A DNA stretch of 64,000 nt from Saccharicrinis sp963665705 (GCA_963665705.1 OY762448.1:248001-312000); one strand, 5' to 3'; shown: positions 1 to 9,257, counted from the stretch's first letter. The notes: generated from the sequence alone by a model not told the origin. Numbers and translations are program-made.

Positions 1-1011
1 TTCAATTTTTTGTTTAATATTTACATTGATTGGAACCGGATCTAACATGTTATTTTGTGATCTGCCCCAGTCCATTAGGTTTGTTAACATATTTAGTGCA
101 TTATTTGCTGTTTTGTTTATAGCATAAATGCTTTCTAAAATGTTTTCTTTTTCTAAGTTATTAAAATCATGTATCAAATATTCAGTCAATGAACTCTGAA
201 CACATAAAGGAGAGCGCAAATCATGCCCTATAATTGAAAATAGTTTGTTCTTTGTAGTAATTAGTTTTTCAAGACTGTTGTTCTGTTCTTGAATAACTTC
301 CTTTTGAGAGTTTAGTTGCTCACTTAATTGTTGTTCAACAATTAAGCTTTGCATGGCCATTTCCTTTTTCTGGGTTTCTAAAGCCAATTTAATTTCAACC
401 TCTCGTCTTTCGTTATTAGTGAGGTTTTGTTTTTCAACTAACCGGTTAATCATTTTCGGAATACTAAACATGAAATATCCCATTAAAAGAAAATATACAC
501 TTCTGTATATTGCTCCTTCTGGACCAGCTGATGCAACTTGTGTAAATAGATAAGGATCTATATCCTGATATCTCATAAAGTAGATTATGTTAGAGCAGAT
601 AACTACATAAATTGTAGTGAAAATAACTAATCTACCATCATATCTTAGAACAGAAAGCATGATCAATATTGCATATAAAAATAATGAAGGAGCTGTTGAT
701 ACAGCAATCGGTTTAAAGAAGTAGGAATAATTAAAAATATGAGCAGATAATATTGTTACATCTATTGTTGACGATAAATATCTTATCCAGGAGGCATTAT
801 CAAATCGCCTAAGTAATATGTTTATTATAGAATTATAAAATATATATACCAGAGCAAGAGATAAAGAAATGAATCCCCTATGAGTATTTCCTGAAAGAAA
901 TATATAGCCTATTAAAACTATAACTGCTGCTACCAATACCCAACGAAATCTGCTTACTTCCTGCTCTCCCCAGGCAGCGTCTTCTTTTGATAGAAATGAA
1001 TGATATCTCAT
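1..1011 (-). CDS. Sensor histidine kinase, membrane-bound (3' end outside window)
   Basis: Reading the minus strand from the ATG at 1009-1011 gives an open frame of 337 codons that runs off the window; the codon just upstream of this ATG is a stop, which fixes the start. The N-terminal ~190 residues hold about six hydrophobic segments. They are followed by a charged, Gln/Glu-rich coiled-coil linker and then an H-box (GHDLRSPL) in which the His would be autophosphorylated. A LxNLMDWGRSQ stretch typical of the dimerisation helix of HisKA kinases follows. The ATP-binding domain would lie outside the window. No partner response regulator is visible, and the signal sensed is unknown. Family assignment is firm; specific role is not. 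Confidence 0.88.
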   Translation of the reverse strand, partial: MRYHSFLSKEDAAWGEQEVSRFRWVLVAAVIVLIGYIFLSGNTHRGFISLSLALVYIFYNSIINILLRRFDNASWIRYLSSTIDVTILSAHIFNYSYFFKPIAVSTAPSLFLYAILIMLSVLRYDGRLVIFTTIYVVICSNIIYFMRYQDIDPYLFTQVASAGPEGAIYRSVYFLLMGYFMFSIPKMINRLVEKQNLTNNERREVEIKLALETQKKEMAMQSLIVEQQLSEQLNSQKEVIQEQNNSLEKLITTKNKLFSIIGHDLRSPLCVQSSLTEYLIHDFNNLEKENILESIYAINKTANNALNMLTNLMDWGRSQNNMLDPVPINVNIKQKIE

Positions 1012-1239
1012 TAAAAATGAAGGATTAGATAATGTTATCAAAAATATGTATATTTTTTATGATAAACAATACATATATCTATATATTATCAAGGATTTGA
1101 TGAGTCAATTTTATAATGGTCTTTATTGGCGTTCTTGCGTAATAGATAATGTTGGTTAGTTTATTTTGTATTAAAATAAATATTCAGATTCTTTAATTTA
1201 TTAAAAAGGATTACTTTCGCATTTAATAAGATATACAAG

Positions 1240-1968
1240 ATGAATTTAAAAAGCCAAGAAGACGAAAAAAGGAATAAAGAAATGAATCTTTCTTTTTATA
1301 AGGATGGATATACAATTGCTTCGAAAGAAATTACAGATTTTGAAAGCTTAACTCCTCTTTTTAAAGGAATGCAGACTCAATATTCCGCAATTAGTCAATT
1401 AACTCAATCTTTCGCTTTAAGGACTTATCAAGAAGGGAATCCAATCCAATGTGAAAATGGGTGTAGTTGGTGTTGTTATCAACCTGTATATATGACTACG
1501 CAGGAGGCGATTTTAATTTTTGAGTTTATTCATCAGGTGTTTGATGTTAATCAACGCGATAAGATATTTTCAAAGGCTCAAGCAAAATATAAATTGACTA
1601 AAGGATTAAAAGAAGAGAGAAAACAAAAAATAAAATTTGCATGCCCTTTTCTTATGGATGGGAGTTGTTCAATCTACTCAGTTCGTCCAATGGCATGCAG
1701 GATATATCTTTCTTCAGATAGAGCCTCTTGTAAAAAGAAATTTGATTCTCCCGGAGATGATACTATTATACCAGCGTTATATGATTTTGTTTTAAAAGCT
1801 GGTAAATATATGAACGAAGGATTTGTTGGATTTTTAAAAGGCAAAGGACGAAAGATGGAAGAGCTTACTATTGAGGAGTTTATTGTGAGGTTGTTTACTG
1901 ATAAGCAATTTATTCAGAATTGGTTAGTGGCTGATTACTGGGGTGAATCAGAAAGTAAAGATTCCTAA
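1240..1968 (+). CDS. YkgJ-family cysteine cluster protein (putative Zn/Fe-binding)
   Basis: The 242-residue protein carries the cysteine pattern of the YkgJ/UPF0153 family: C71, C75, C78 and C79 (CxxxCxxCC), then C135, C143, C153 and C164 in the segment with CPFL and SVRPMACR. These cysteines are thought to chelate zinc or iron; the cellular role of the family is not settled. No signal peptide or membrane segment is present, so it is probably cytoplasmic. Two in-frame ATGs are possible, at 1240 and 1282; the first is used here. Its last 21 bases overlap the convergent small gene ending at 1948. Confidence 0.8.
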   Translation: MNLKSQEDEKRNKEMNLSFYKDGYTIASKEITDFESLTPLFKGMQTQYSAISQLTQSFALRTYQEGNPIQCENGCSWCCYQPVYMTTQEAILIFEFIHQVFDVNQRDKIFSKAQAKYKLTKGLKEERKQKIKFACPFLMDGSCSIYSVRPMACRIYLSSDRASCKKKFDSPGDDTIIPALYDFVLKAGKYMNEGFVGFLKGKGRKMEELTIEEFIVRLFTDKQFIQNWLVADYWGESESKDS

Positions 1969-2172
1969 ATTGAATAGGTAATTTGCACCTATTAAGGCAA
2001 AAAAGAGTCCAAGTATTCCATATAAAACTCTGGTAGGGATTATACCTATGGATTTTATTAGCATCTGGGCTTTTCTTTGTTTAAAGAAGTACTGCCAGTT
2101 AAAGAGTGCTGCTCCAAAAATTAATATTCCAAACAAGAATAAGATCCAATTAAGAATGAGTGAGTGTTCCAT
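1948..2172 (-). CDS. Small two-helix membrane protein, Imm17-like
   Basis: A 74-residue protein with two hydrophobic helices (about residues 7-26 and 50-70). They flank a basic segment containing NWQYFFKQRKAQ and a RVLYGILGL turn. That arrangement, with an Asn-Trp before an aromatic pair and an R-x-x-Y-G-x-x-G start to helix two, resembles the Imm17 immunity-protein family, many of which have no known toxin partner. It starts 3 bp after the stop of the large gene at 2176-4350, so the two are probably co-transcribed. Similarity was judged by eye, so the family name is tentative; a small membrane protein is certain. Confidence 0.6.
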   Translation of the reverse strand: MEHSLILNWILFLFGILIFGAALFNWQYFFKQRKAQMLIKSIGIIPTRVLYGILGLFFALIGANYLFNLGIFTF

Positions 2173-2175
2173 TTT

Positions 2176-4350
2176 TTACCAATTTTCTTTATTAATTAAT
2201 TCGCCTGATTTGGAATAATATCTCCATTTACCAGTTTGTTTGCCTTTTTTAAATTGACCTTCAGTTTTTACATGAGTGTTTCTATAATAATAGAATAACT
2301 CTCCCCAACGTTTACCATCTTTAAATTCTATAGATGCTTTAATATTTCCATTGGAATAAAATTCTTTATATAATCCATCGATTAAATCATTATTAAAGTC
2401 AATTTCTGATCTAATTATATGATTATTATTGTCATAGTAAAATGTTGCAGTGCCATTAACCTGTCCATTTTTATAATTGACTGCTGATTTTATATTGCCA
2501 GAAGAATAATAACTTCGCCATATACCTTCAGGTTTTCCATCCAGTAAAGTGCCTTCGTTAACTAAAATACTGTCCTGAATTCGTTCAGGATGTGTAATGT
2601 AGTATGAAATTTCACCATCATACTCCTTGTGTTTATTGTTTAAATCAACTTTAAAATCAAGATTTTCAAACTCTTCTATAAATAAATCTTCGGCAGAATG
2701 TAAATATAAATCTATTTGATAGTCTTTATCAGGACTTTCTGTTGATTGAGCAAATATTTTTGTTTTAAGAAGATTTCCTTCTGGATGTAGCTGGAAACCA
2801 ATCCATCCCATATTTTGTATCACTTTTCTATAATCTTTGATTTGATTTCGTTGGTTTGGTGAACCAAAATAATATAAGCGATCATATAAACGAGGCATGT
2901 TTACAAATGAAGTAAGTTGACTTTGTGATTTAAAATTGTTCATAAAGTTTATATAATCTTTATTTCTACTTAATGTATTACCTAATAAATAATTGTCAAT
3001 ACATTGTTCCAATAAATCAGAGGAATTGCTAAATAAAATAAAATCATTAATTATAGTATAATATGGTTTTGACCTATCGAGAAGAAATCCACCCATAAAT
3101 AGTTTGAAAAAGCCTTTTATATTTAAATAGTTGATATCGTAATTTTTATACTGTATTTGTTTGAATTTAAACGATGTACGGTTTTTTATTTTTTTTGTAA
3201 GTTTTAAGAGGTTTTCTCTAGCTTCGTTTATGTTATTAGCTTCAACTACCACTAAAAAATCATCTTTATGTGCATTCGGTAATGGTTTAAATTGAGATAT
3301 AGATATTTCTCCCGATAACCAGGAAAGAATATCCTTATTAATATCTATCCCCATATATGATTCAGTGAGTTGGATTCCGACTGAATAGGTTTGGTAACCA
3401 ATTGGATCAATGCTGGAATATTGATTTAAAAAGTGCTTGTAAAAGTTCGTGAAGTTTTTAATATTAAAATTTAAATACCATGAAACATTTGATGGGATTA
3501 CAGATTCGGTATCTCTATTTCCAGGTTTTGTATTTTTAATAGATAGGAATGGAGAGGCAATTGTGTTATAAATACTTGAATACCCTTCAAAAGAGAATGA
3601 GTTATCAGAAAAATCAGCTCCTAAAGCTGAAAAGGCAAAACCTTTATAAAAGGAAGAGGAATATTGAGCAAAATACTTTTGAATAAGATTGTTATTTGTA
3701 TAGATATTAAATAAATCAGACGAATGAGCTTGAATTACTTCGTTTCTTTTAGCTAATTCGTGTGAGTTTAAGCTTTTTTCTTTTGTTATTGTTTTTTCTA
3801 ATAATCGGTACGAAGAGCTACAAAGCATGAGATTGTCACTTGTAGCAAGATGAAGGTTTAAATCATATTCTTTTAAATATATAGAATATACTTTAACTGA
3901 ATCAATCTTGTTTTCTTTATTAGGAACCTTTAACATTCCTATTATTTTGGGAATTATATCAAGTTGTCCAAATTTTTTAATGTCTGTAACAATTAAGTAA
4001 TCTAGTTTGTTTTTTTGTATAGTATGAAATGAAATAGTTAGTGGTTGTTTTTTTAGGATTGGCTTTAACCATCTGTTATTTTTAATAGCTTCTTCATATG
4101 CTATAAGTGCATCCTTGAAGTCTTGCAGAACATTACTTTCTATGATAGATTTCCAATAGTTAGTGGAGGTAATGTTCATTGCTGTTTCTGAAAGATTATC
4201 AGTTTCAATTATTATTAATGCATCTGTAGGAACAATAGATAACGGTTTCTGATTACTATTAGAACCTAATTGGAAGTATATTAATATTCCTAAGGAAACA
4301 ATAATTATTGCCAGAATAATGTATCCGATAAATTTTAATATGTACTTCAT
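2176..4350 (-). CDS. Membrane-anchored protein with C-terminal YwqK/MORN-type repeats
   Basis: The 724-residue product has one N-terminal transmembrane helix (about residues 5-27) with no lipobox, so the bulk should face the periplasm. Residues ~35-590 are not firmly recognised; an opening such as VPTDALIIIETDN is reminiscent of DUF3352-type proteins. Residues ~600-724 hold about five tandem repeats of the form G-x-x-x-G-x-W-x-x-Y-[YF]-x-x-G-x-[IL], the YwqK/MORN_2 repeat. In Bacillus, YwqK is annotated as an antitoxin of the YwqJ toxin, but in Bacteroidota these repeats are widespread and mostly uncharacterised. It is directly followed by the Imm17-like gene. Confidence 0.6.
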   Translation of the reverse strand: MKYILKFIGYIILAIIIVSLGILIYFQLGSNSNQKPLSIVPTDALIIIETDNLSETAMNITSTNYWKSIIESNVLQDFKDALIAYEEAIKNNRWLKPILKKQPLTISFHTIQKNKLDYLIVTDIKKFGQLDIIPKIIGMLKVPNKENKIDSVKVYSIYLKEYDLNLHLATSDNLMLCSSSYRLLEKTITKEKSLNSHELAKRNEVIQAHSSDLFNIYTNNNLIQKYFAQYSSSFYKGFAFSALGADFSDNSFSFEGYSSIYNTIASPFLSIKNTKPGNRDTESVIPSNVSWYLNFNIKNFTNFYKHFLNQYSSIDPIGYQTYSVGIQLTESYMGIDINKDILSWLSGEISISQFKPLPNAHKDDFLVVVEANNINEARENLLKLTKKIKNRTSFKFKQIQYKNYDINYLNIKGFFKLFMGGFLLDRSKPYYTIINDFILFSNSSDLLEQCIDNYLLGNTLSRNKDYINFMNNFKSQSQLTSFVNMPRLYDRLYYFGSPNQRNQIKDYRKVIQNMGWIGFQLHPEGNLLKTKIFAQSTESPDKDYQIDLYLHSAEDLFIEEFENLDFKVDLNNKHKEYDGEISYYITHPERIQDSILVNEGTLLDGKPEGIWRSYYSSGNIKSAVNYKNGQVNGTATFYYDNNNHIIRSEIDFNNDLIDGLYKEFYSNGNIKASIEFKDGKRWGELFYYYRNTHVKTEGQFKKGKQTGKWRYYSKSGELINKENW

Positions 4351-4405
4351 TTAATAGAGGAGCTATTTTTCTTGATAAAAAGATTAATTGTTCAAGGTTT
4401 GTTGG

Positions 4406-5533
4406 TTATTGATAAAAACGAACACAAACAGGATTTTTTATTACAGTGTTATTACTCATGAATGTCAGTTTTCCGCTTATTTCATCTCTCTTTAATACTG
4501 TTATATTATTTGAATCCCGATTAGCAACTAAAAGAAATTTACCATTATTAGAAATGGTAAAATTGCGTGGCCAATTAATACTTTCCGTAAAAATTTCAAC
4601 TAATTCAAGATTCCCGTCATTTACTTTATATACGACTATACTATTATATCCTCTGTTTGATGCATATACAAATTTTCCATCAGGAGAAAAATGTATGTCC
4701 GCCGCCTTTGCAAAGCCACTAAATGTATCAGGAAGCATTTGTATTGTACTTATTTCTTTAGAATAAATATTAGCAGAATCTTTTTTATAGGTAGTAACCG
4801 TGCAGTTTAATTCATTAACAACAGCCATAATGCTGTTGGAAGGAGAAAAATCGATATGTCTGGGGCCTGCACCTGGCAAACAACCTATTGAATCAATTTT
4901 TTCCAGTTGATGATTATTAAATCTATATACCATTATTTTGTCTGCACCCAAATCTGCTGCATATACGATATTGCTGTTAGGACAATTTCTTATTGAATGA
5001 GCATGTGGACCTTCTTGTCTGTCTTTACTTGGTCCACTTCCATAGTGTTGTTGAGAATATTCAAAGGAGATATTATTGTTATCATAATCAAAAGAACAGA
5101 TGTTACCGGAAACGTAATTGGCAATAAGTATTTTTTTGTTTTCGTTGTTGTATTCAATATAACAAGGTCCTTTACCATGAACAAAAGTTTTGGAGATCGG
5201 TGTAATTTTTCCTGTATTCTTGTTTACGGAAAAATTTACAATGCTCTGCACAACAGTAGAGTCAAGTTTATTGATTGATTCACCTACAAAATGGATTTGA
5301 CTATTTAAAGTATCCGGAGAGAAAAAGTTAGCTTTTGCTATATTACCAGTATAGGTGGGTTGCGTTAACTCACCCGTGATATCATTAAAAAATGCAAAGG
5401 CAATTCCTTCTGTTGGATCAGGATTGTTAGTTCCAAAAAAGACTAATTTTTTATTATCAATGTTTGATGTGGAACATGACGTTGATAGAATAATAAATCC
5501 AATTATATAAAGTGTATTTTTTATATGCTTCAT
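4406..5533 (-). CDS. Lactonase-family beta-propeller lipoprotein
   Basis: The longest frame begins at 5695, but its first 54 codons look like AT-rich leader. The ATG at 5533 starts a clear signal peptide with lipobox LSTSC (Cys20), so a 375-residue product is preferred. The body has repeated beta-propeller blades such as GPHAHSIRNCP, GAGPRHIDFSPS, FSPDGKFVYASNRGYNSIVVY and FTISNNGKFLLVANRDSNN (read as separate blades), the signature of the lactonase / 6-phosphogluconolactonase (Pgl) family. It is likely anchored in the outer or inner membrane facing outward from the cytoplasm, so a role in the cytosolic pentose phosphate pathway is unlikely; the substrate is unknown. Confidence 0.8.
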   Translation of the reverse strand: MKHIKNTLYIIGFIILSTSCSTSNIDNKKLVFFGTNNPDPTEGIAFAFFNDITGELTQPTYTGNIAKANFFSPDTLNSQIHFVGESINKLDSTVVQSIVNFSVNKNTGKITPISKTFVHGKGPCYIEYNNENKKILIANYVSGNICSFDYDNNNISFEYSQQHYGSGPSKDRQEGPHAHSIRNCPNSNIVYAADLGADKIMVYRFNNHQLEKIDSIGCLPGAGPRHIDFSPSNSIMAVVNELNCTVTTYKKDSANIYSKEISTIQMLPDTFSGFAKAADIHFSPDGKFVYASNRGYNSIVVYKVNDGNLELVEIFTESINWPRNFTISNNGKFLLVANRDSNNITVLKRDEISGKLTFMSNNTVIKNPVCVRFYQ

Positions 5534-5786
5534 TGTTTCTGAATCTTTTTTAATGAGAAGATAAATATAAATAATTATATGACGTAAAATAAAATACCTA
5601 ATGGTATTTAAAGTGTACGAATAGGTACATGAAGTGTTGTTGTTTCGTACATTATTTTCATTGTTATAAATAATAATAACTCTATTAATTATCATGTAGT
5701 GAGTATTTTATGTTGTTTGGTTCAGGAGTTGTTGTTGTTGATGTAATATCTAAAGTAATTATGGTGGAATTTAAAAATATATAGCG

Positions 5787-6242
5787 ATGAAAAATTTATT
5801 GAGAATTAAAAAAGTATCTTTTATTTTGGTTTTAGTCACATTATTGATGGTAACTTCAAACAATATTTTTGCATCAGAAAATAAATTGATGGAGGGAAAG
5901 TCTACTACTTTGCTTATTCCTGCTAATTTGGATTTTGTAATTAATTATACCTCAATTGTTAAAGTTGAAGAAAGTTTAGAATTTCAATCATGGATGTTTA
6001 ATCCAGAGGAATTTTTAGAGAAAAATAATCAGGAATTTGAGTGGGAAGAAAGTGATTTGGGGATAGAAGTTTGGATGTTAAATGTTTCTACATTTGTAGA
6101 AGATGAATTGCAAATAGATGATTGGATGACAAATATTGAAGAATTTTTACCTGAAAAATATTCAGAATTACCTATTGAAGATTGGATGCTAGATGTAAAT
6201 GTATTTTTGAATGAAGATTTAGCTGTTTATACTATAAAGTAA
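5787..6242 (+). CDS. Small secreted protein with four WM-repeat motifs
   Basis: The 151-residue protein has a signal peptide (hydrophobic ~11-29, probable cleavage after FAS, residue 30) and no lipobox. Its C-terminal half is strongly acidic and contains four copies of the pattern W-M-x5-F-[LV], at W69, W96, W113 and W133. Each is preceded by an acidic run such as IDD or IED. No catalytic motif is visible. Small secreted Bacteroidota proteins with Glu/Asp-Trp-Met repeats are recalled, but no function is known to me. It is a single gene, diverging from the lactonase and ending in its own terminator. Confidence 0.75.
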   Translation: MKNLLRIKKVSFILVLVTLLMVTSNNIFASENKLMEGKSTTLLIPANLDFVINYTSIVKVEESLEFQSWMFNPEEFLEKNNQEFEWEESDLGIEVWMLNVSTFVEDELQIDDWMTNIEEFLPEKYSELPIEDWMLDVNVFLNEDLAVYTIK

Positions 6243-6274
6243 AATAAGAAAATATGATTGGTGAATATTATTGA

Positions 6275-6309
6275 AGCCGTGATTTCTTAATTAATCACGG
6301 CTCTTTTTT
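6275..6309 (+). terminator. Rho-independent terminator after the WM-repeat gene
   Basis: GCCGTGATT (6276-6284) pairs with AATCACGGC (6293-6301) around an 8-nt loop, followed by a run of T. The T-run overlaps the end of the convergent CLC gene. Confidence 0.85.
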
Positions 6310-7592
6310 TATAGTTGATTTAATTTTTTCCCTTTATGAGAACCAAATAAAAAGTTCTTTGGGCTTCCTATGATTTGCTCTCCATATATTCCTGTATGGC
6401 CCGAAAATAAATAAGCAGTTGCACAGGCAATACCAATAAATACACCGGCTTCAGAACCAAAAAGTTCAATGCCCATTAAGGTACAGGCTATTGGCGTATT
6501 CGTAGCTCCGGAAAAGACAGCCACAAAACCCATTCCTGCTAATAATGCCACCGGAAGGGGTATGAATAAGGAAAGTGCACTACCTAGAGTTGCACCTGTA
6601 AAAAATAGAGGCGTTACTTCACCTCCCTTAAAACCTGCACCAAGAGTAAATGATGTAAATAGTATTTTTAATGCAAAATCACTAAAAGGTAATTGCTGCT
6701 CAAATGATTCTACAATAACGGGAACCCCTAAGCCAATCCAGCGAGTTGTTCCTATAATCCATATCGTTACAGCAATTACTACGCCTCCAACTACAGGTCG
6801 TAATGGTGGGTATTTTATTGTGTTTTTGAAAAATTTACCCCAATAATGTGTTGCGTTGGAAAAAAGCATTCCACCTAATCCAAAACATATTCCTGCAATA
6901 ACTGCCCATAGTAACTCCGGAGCCCATAAGTCAGGAACTGTTGGGATGGCGTAATGAGTATGGTGTATGGGCCATAGGTGAGCGGCTTCGTTAGCAAAAA
7001 TAGCAGCTAAAAAACTGGGAATAATAGCGTCATATCGCATCCTACCAACAACAAAAACTTCCAGAGCAAAAATAGCTCCGGCAAGAGGAGTTCCAAAGAT
7101 AGATGCAAATCCAGCGCTAACACCTGTAACGAGTAAAATTTTTCTGTCAATATCGTTTAGCTTAAAAATTTTTGTGAATTGGTCAGCAATTGCTCCCCCC
7201 ATTTGAATCGCTGTTCCTTCTCGACCTGCTGAACCACCAAATAAATGTGTAACTACGGTGCTTAATAGAACTAAAGGGGCCATTTTTAATGGTATGATTT
7301 TTTTAGGACTATGAAATTCTTCTAAAATTTGGTTATTACCTTTAACTACACTTTTACCAAAATAATGATAGGTTAATCCAATAACTAATCCTCCAATTGG
7401 TAGTAAAGATATTATCCATAAATTTTCTTCACGCAGATTTGTTGCCCACTCAAGTGAAATAAGAAAAATGGCTGATGCAGATCCTGCCAGTAATCCTACT
7501 ACTCCACATAGTAAGATCCATTTTCCTAAATAGATTATTGAAGGTATAAATCCTTGAGGTATATTTTGCTTTATTTTTTTTTGTAAGCTCAT
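6309..7592 (-). CDS. CLC-family anion/H+ antiporter, probable CLC-F (fluoride) type
   Basis: The 427-residue membrane protein has ~10-11 hydrophobic helices and the CLC signature GREGT (123-127) carrying the external gating Glu (E125). Position 178-179 reads E-V where the chloride exchanger CLC-ec1 has E-E, so the inner proton Glu is replaced by Val. The ion-binding loop that reads GSGIP in chloride CLCs is G85-N-N-Q-I here. Asn or Met at the Ser position is known from the fluoride-exporting CLC-F branch, so fluoride export is the favoured role. No fluoride riboswitch is apparent; the thioesterase gene starts the transcript 37 bp upstream. Confidence 0.8.
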   Translation of the reverse strand: MSLQKKIKQNIPQGFIPSIIYLGKWILLCGVVGLLAGSASAIFLISLEWATNLREENLWIISLLPIGGLVIGLTYHYFGKSVVKGNNQILEEFHSPKKIIPLKMAPLVLLSTVVTHLFGGSAGREGTAIQMGGAIADQFTKIFKLNDIDRKILLVTGVSAGFASIFGTPLAGAIFALEVFVVGRMRYDAIIPSFLAAIFANEAAHLWPIHHTHYAIPTVPDLWAPELLWAVIAGICFGLGGMLFSNATHYWGKFFKNTIKYPPLRPVVGGVVIAVTIWIIGTTRWIGLGVPVIVESFEQQLPFSDFALKILFTSFTLGAGFKGGEVTPLFFTGATLGSALSLFIPLPVALLAGMGFVAVFSGATNTPIACTLMGIELFGSEAGVFIGIACATAYLFSGHTGIYGEQIIGSPKNFLFGSHKGKKLNQL

Positions 7593-7629
7593 TTTTTCAA
7601 GACCTAATTTTCTACACTTATGTTAGTGA

Positions 7630-8109
7630 TTATTCATAAAAAGCTTCAATGCCCGGATAGTTATATTTTTCTTTAGCCAATTCTTTAGGAAAGATAAAAT
7701 AGGTAATCGTTCCTATTGAGCAAATTTTGTCTTCGTGGTTTTTAATTGAAGCTTTAATTGTGGCAAATCGTTTATTAACAGTTTCTATTTTAGCCGTAAT
7801 TTCAATTTCTTTGTCGGTGATTTCTAATGGATGTTTATATTTTACATCAATGTTTGCAGTAACACCTGCTGTTTCACATTTAGTGTAAACAGTCCAGCTG
7901 GCAATTTCATCCAGTATTAATGCCTGAATACCTCCATGTAGTATTTTAGAATATCCTTCTAAATGTTTGTGTGGAATCCATTTACATATTACTTCAGTAT
8001 CAGCATCCCAGAATTCAAGTTTTAATCCTGAATCATTAAGAGGCGAACAACCGAAACATTTGTAATCGTGTTTTTTACTTTCGACAAAGGGATTAACTAT
8101 TTTTTTCAT
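7630..8109 (-). CDS. PaaI-family hotdog thioesterase
   Basis: A 159-residue hotdog-fold protein. The segment LHGGIQALILDEIASW carries the His-Gly-Gly turn and the Asp/Glu on the central helix that form the acyl-CoA thioesterase site of the PaaI/YdiI group, and later strands (NIDVKYKHPL) fit the fold. It probably hydrolyses a small acyl-CoA in the cytoplasm; the substrate cannot be read from sequence. It also has a CFGCSPLN motif near the N terminus (residues ~18-25), common to this subfamily. It is the first gene of a likely two-gene transcript with the CLC antiporter. Confidence 0.8.
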   Translation of the reverse strand: MKKIVNPFVESKKHDYKCFGCSPLNDSGLKLEFWDADTEVICKWIPHKHLEGYSKILHGGIQALILDEIASWTVYTKCETAGVTANIDVKYKHPLEITDKEIEITAKIETVNKRFATIKASIKNHEDKICSIGTITYFIFPKELAKEKYNYPGIEAFYE

Positions 8110-8434
8110 GTGATTATAATTTGTCTTTAATGTTCATCTCTATATATTGATGAACTTTTGTCAATGTCTGATTTTAAGAATAAATAAATTGTATATTATT
8201 CTTTGCGAGTCCTCAAGGTGTTAAGTGTTAATTGCTTAGGTAGTGATAAGAGTTGAGGCTATTATAGTACTGTTTTTTCAACGGCGTTAAAAGGTTGTTC
8301 TCTACTGACACTTATTGTTATATCGTTATTTAATGTTTTAGTTTAAAAATGATAGGAAATCTCCTTCGTGCATAAAAATAGAAGTGGATGGTTTATCGAT
8401 TTGCTGGGCAAAAATACAGTTTTTCGTAGAAAAG
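8110..8434. other. Intergenic region without recognisable gene
   Basis: About 325 bp of AT-rich DNA between the thioesterase start and the ferritin terminator. No ORF with coding character, tRNA or repeat was recognised; it should contain the minus-strand promoter of the thioesterase/CLC transcript, but no convincing TTTG/TAnnTTTG pair was found. Confidence 0.5.
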
Positions 8435-8470
8435 AAAAAAGCTGGAGTGATTTTAACACTACCAGCTTTT
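8435..8470 (-). terminator. Rho-independent terminator of the ferritin gene
   Basis: AAAAGCTGG-AGTG (8437-8449) pairs with CACT-A-CCAGCTTTT (8457-8470). Read on the minus strand the stem is followed by a T-run, placing it 56 bp after the ferritin stop. Confidence 0.85.
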
Positions 8471-8526
8471 AAATATGTTTTTGAATTTCCTCTAATTTTA
8501 ATAGTATGGAATACTCATTAAAAATT

Positions 8527-9033
8527 TTATTGCTGACTTCCAGGAACAGATCCTCTCATTCCGGCAACATCTCTATCGAACATGTATAAATTATGTCCAT
8601 CTAATAATTTTAGTTTGTCGATAATAGCAGATACTGAAGCTTCTTCTTCAATTTGTTCAGTTACAAACCATTGTATCCAGTTATGAGTAGTGAAGTCTTT
8701 TTCATCTAAACATACAGAAACAATTTCGTTAATACTTTCCGTTACAAATTGTTCGTGTTCTAATGTTTTTTCATAAAGTTCTTTCACATTTTCGAAATCA
8801 GCTGGTGGTTGTGCTACAGCCGGAATTACAGCTTTACCACCTCTTTCGTTTACATACTTCATAAATTTAAGAAGATGTATTTTTTCTTCTTCAGCCTGAG
8901 CGTACATCCATTCTGAAACTCCACCTAAACCGTTAGTTTCTGCCCAAGAAGCCATTGATAAATATAGATTTGAAGAATAAGCTTCTCTTTCTATTTGTCT
9001 TACTAAAATTTCTTCTACAGCCTTTTTAAACAT
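8527..9033 (-). CDS. ftnA: Ferritin (bacterial non-heme, FtnA type)
   Basis: The 168-residue protein matches the length and fold of bacterial ferritin. The ferroxidase residues fall at the same numbers as in E. coli FtnA: E17, Y24, E50, H53, E94, Q127 and E130, so both iron sites A and B are complete. It would assemble as a 24-subunit cage that oxidises Fe2+ and stores the mineral in the cytoplasm. The gene is monocistronic with its own terminator. No heme-binding Met as in bacterioferritin was identified. Confidence 0.95.
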   Translation of the reverse strand: MFKKAVEEILVRQIEREAYSSNLYLSMASWAETNGLGGVSEWMYAQAEEEKIHLLKFMKYVNERGGKAVIPAVAQPPADFENVKELYEKTLEHEQFVTESINEIVSVCLDEKDFTTHNWIQWFVTEQIEEEASVSAIIDKLKLLDGHNLYMFDRDVAGMRGSVPGSQQ

Positions 9034-9257
9034 GATATTTTGTTTTAATTATTTTCTAAAAGTCAAATTTAAAACAATTAGGATAAAAAAGTAGGAGTTA
9101 AACTATTGTATTATGTATTTAGAACGTATCTATATAATATTTGAATTAATTGTGTGAAAAGTGTTCTGTCAAAGGGGGAGAATTATCTTTTTTTACTTTT
9201 TTGATATTAAATAGTAAATTGTGTAAATGAACTCAGTATTTATAAATATCTATAATT

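Noticed and set aside
2176..4350. Calling the YwqK-tailed protein an antitoxin
   Set aside because: The repeats cover only the last ~120 of 724 residues, the protein is membrane-anchored and no toxin gene adjoins it; the name would overstate the evidence.
5534..5695. 54-codon N-terminal extension of the lactonase gene
   Set aside because: It would bury the lipoprotein signal peptide; its composition is that of AT-rich leader DNA.
7593..8526. Fluoride riboswitch for the CLC gene
   Set aside because: No GGNGAUGG...-type core was seen on the minus strand upstream of the CLC or thioesterase gene.
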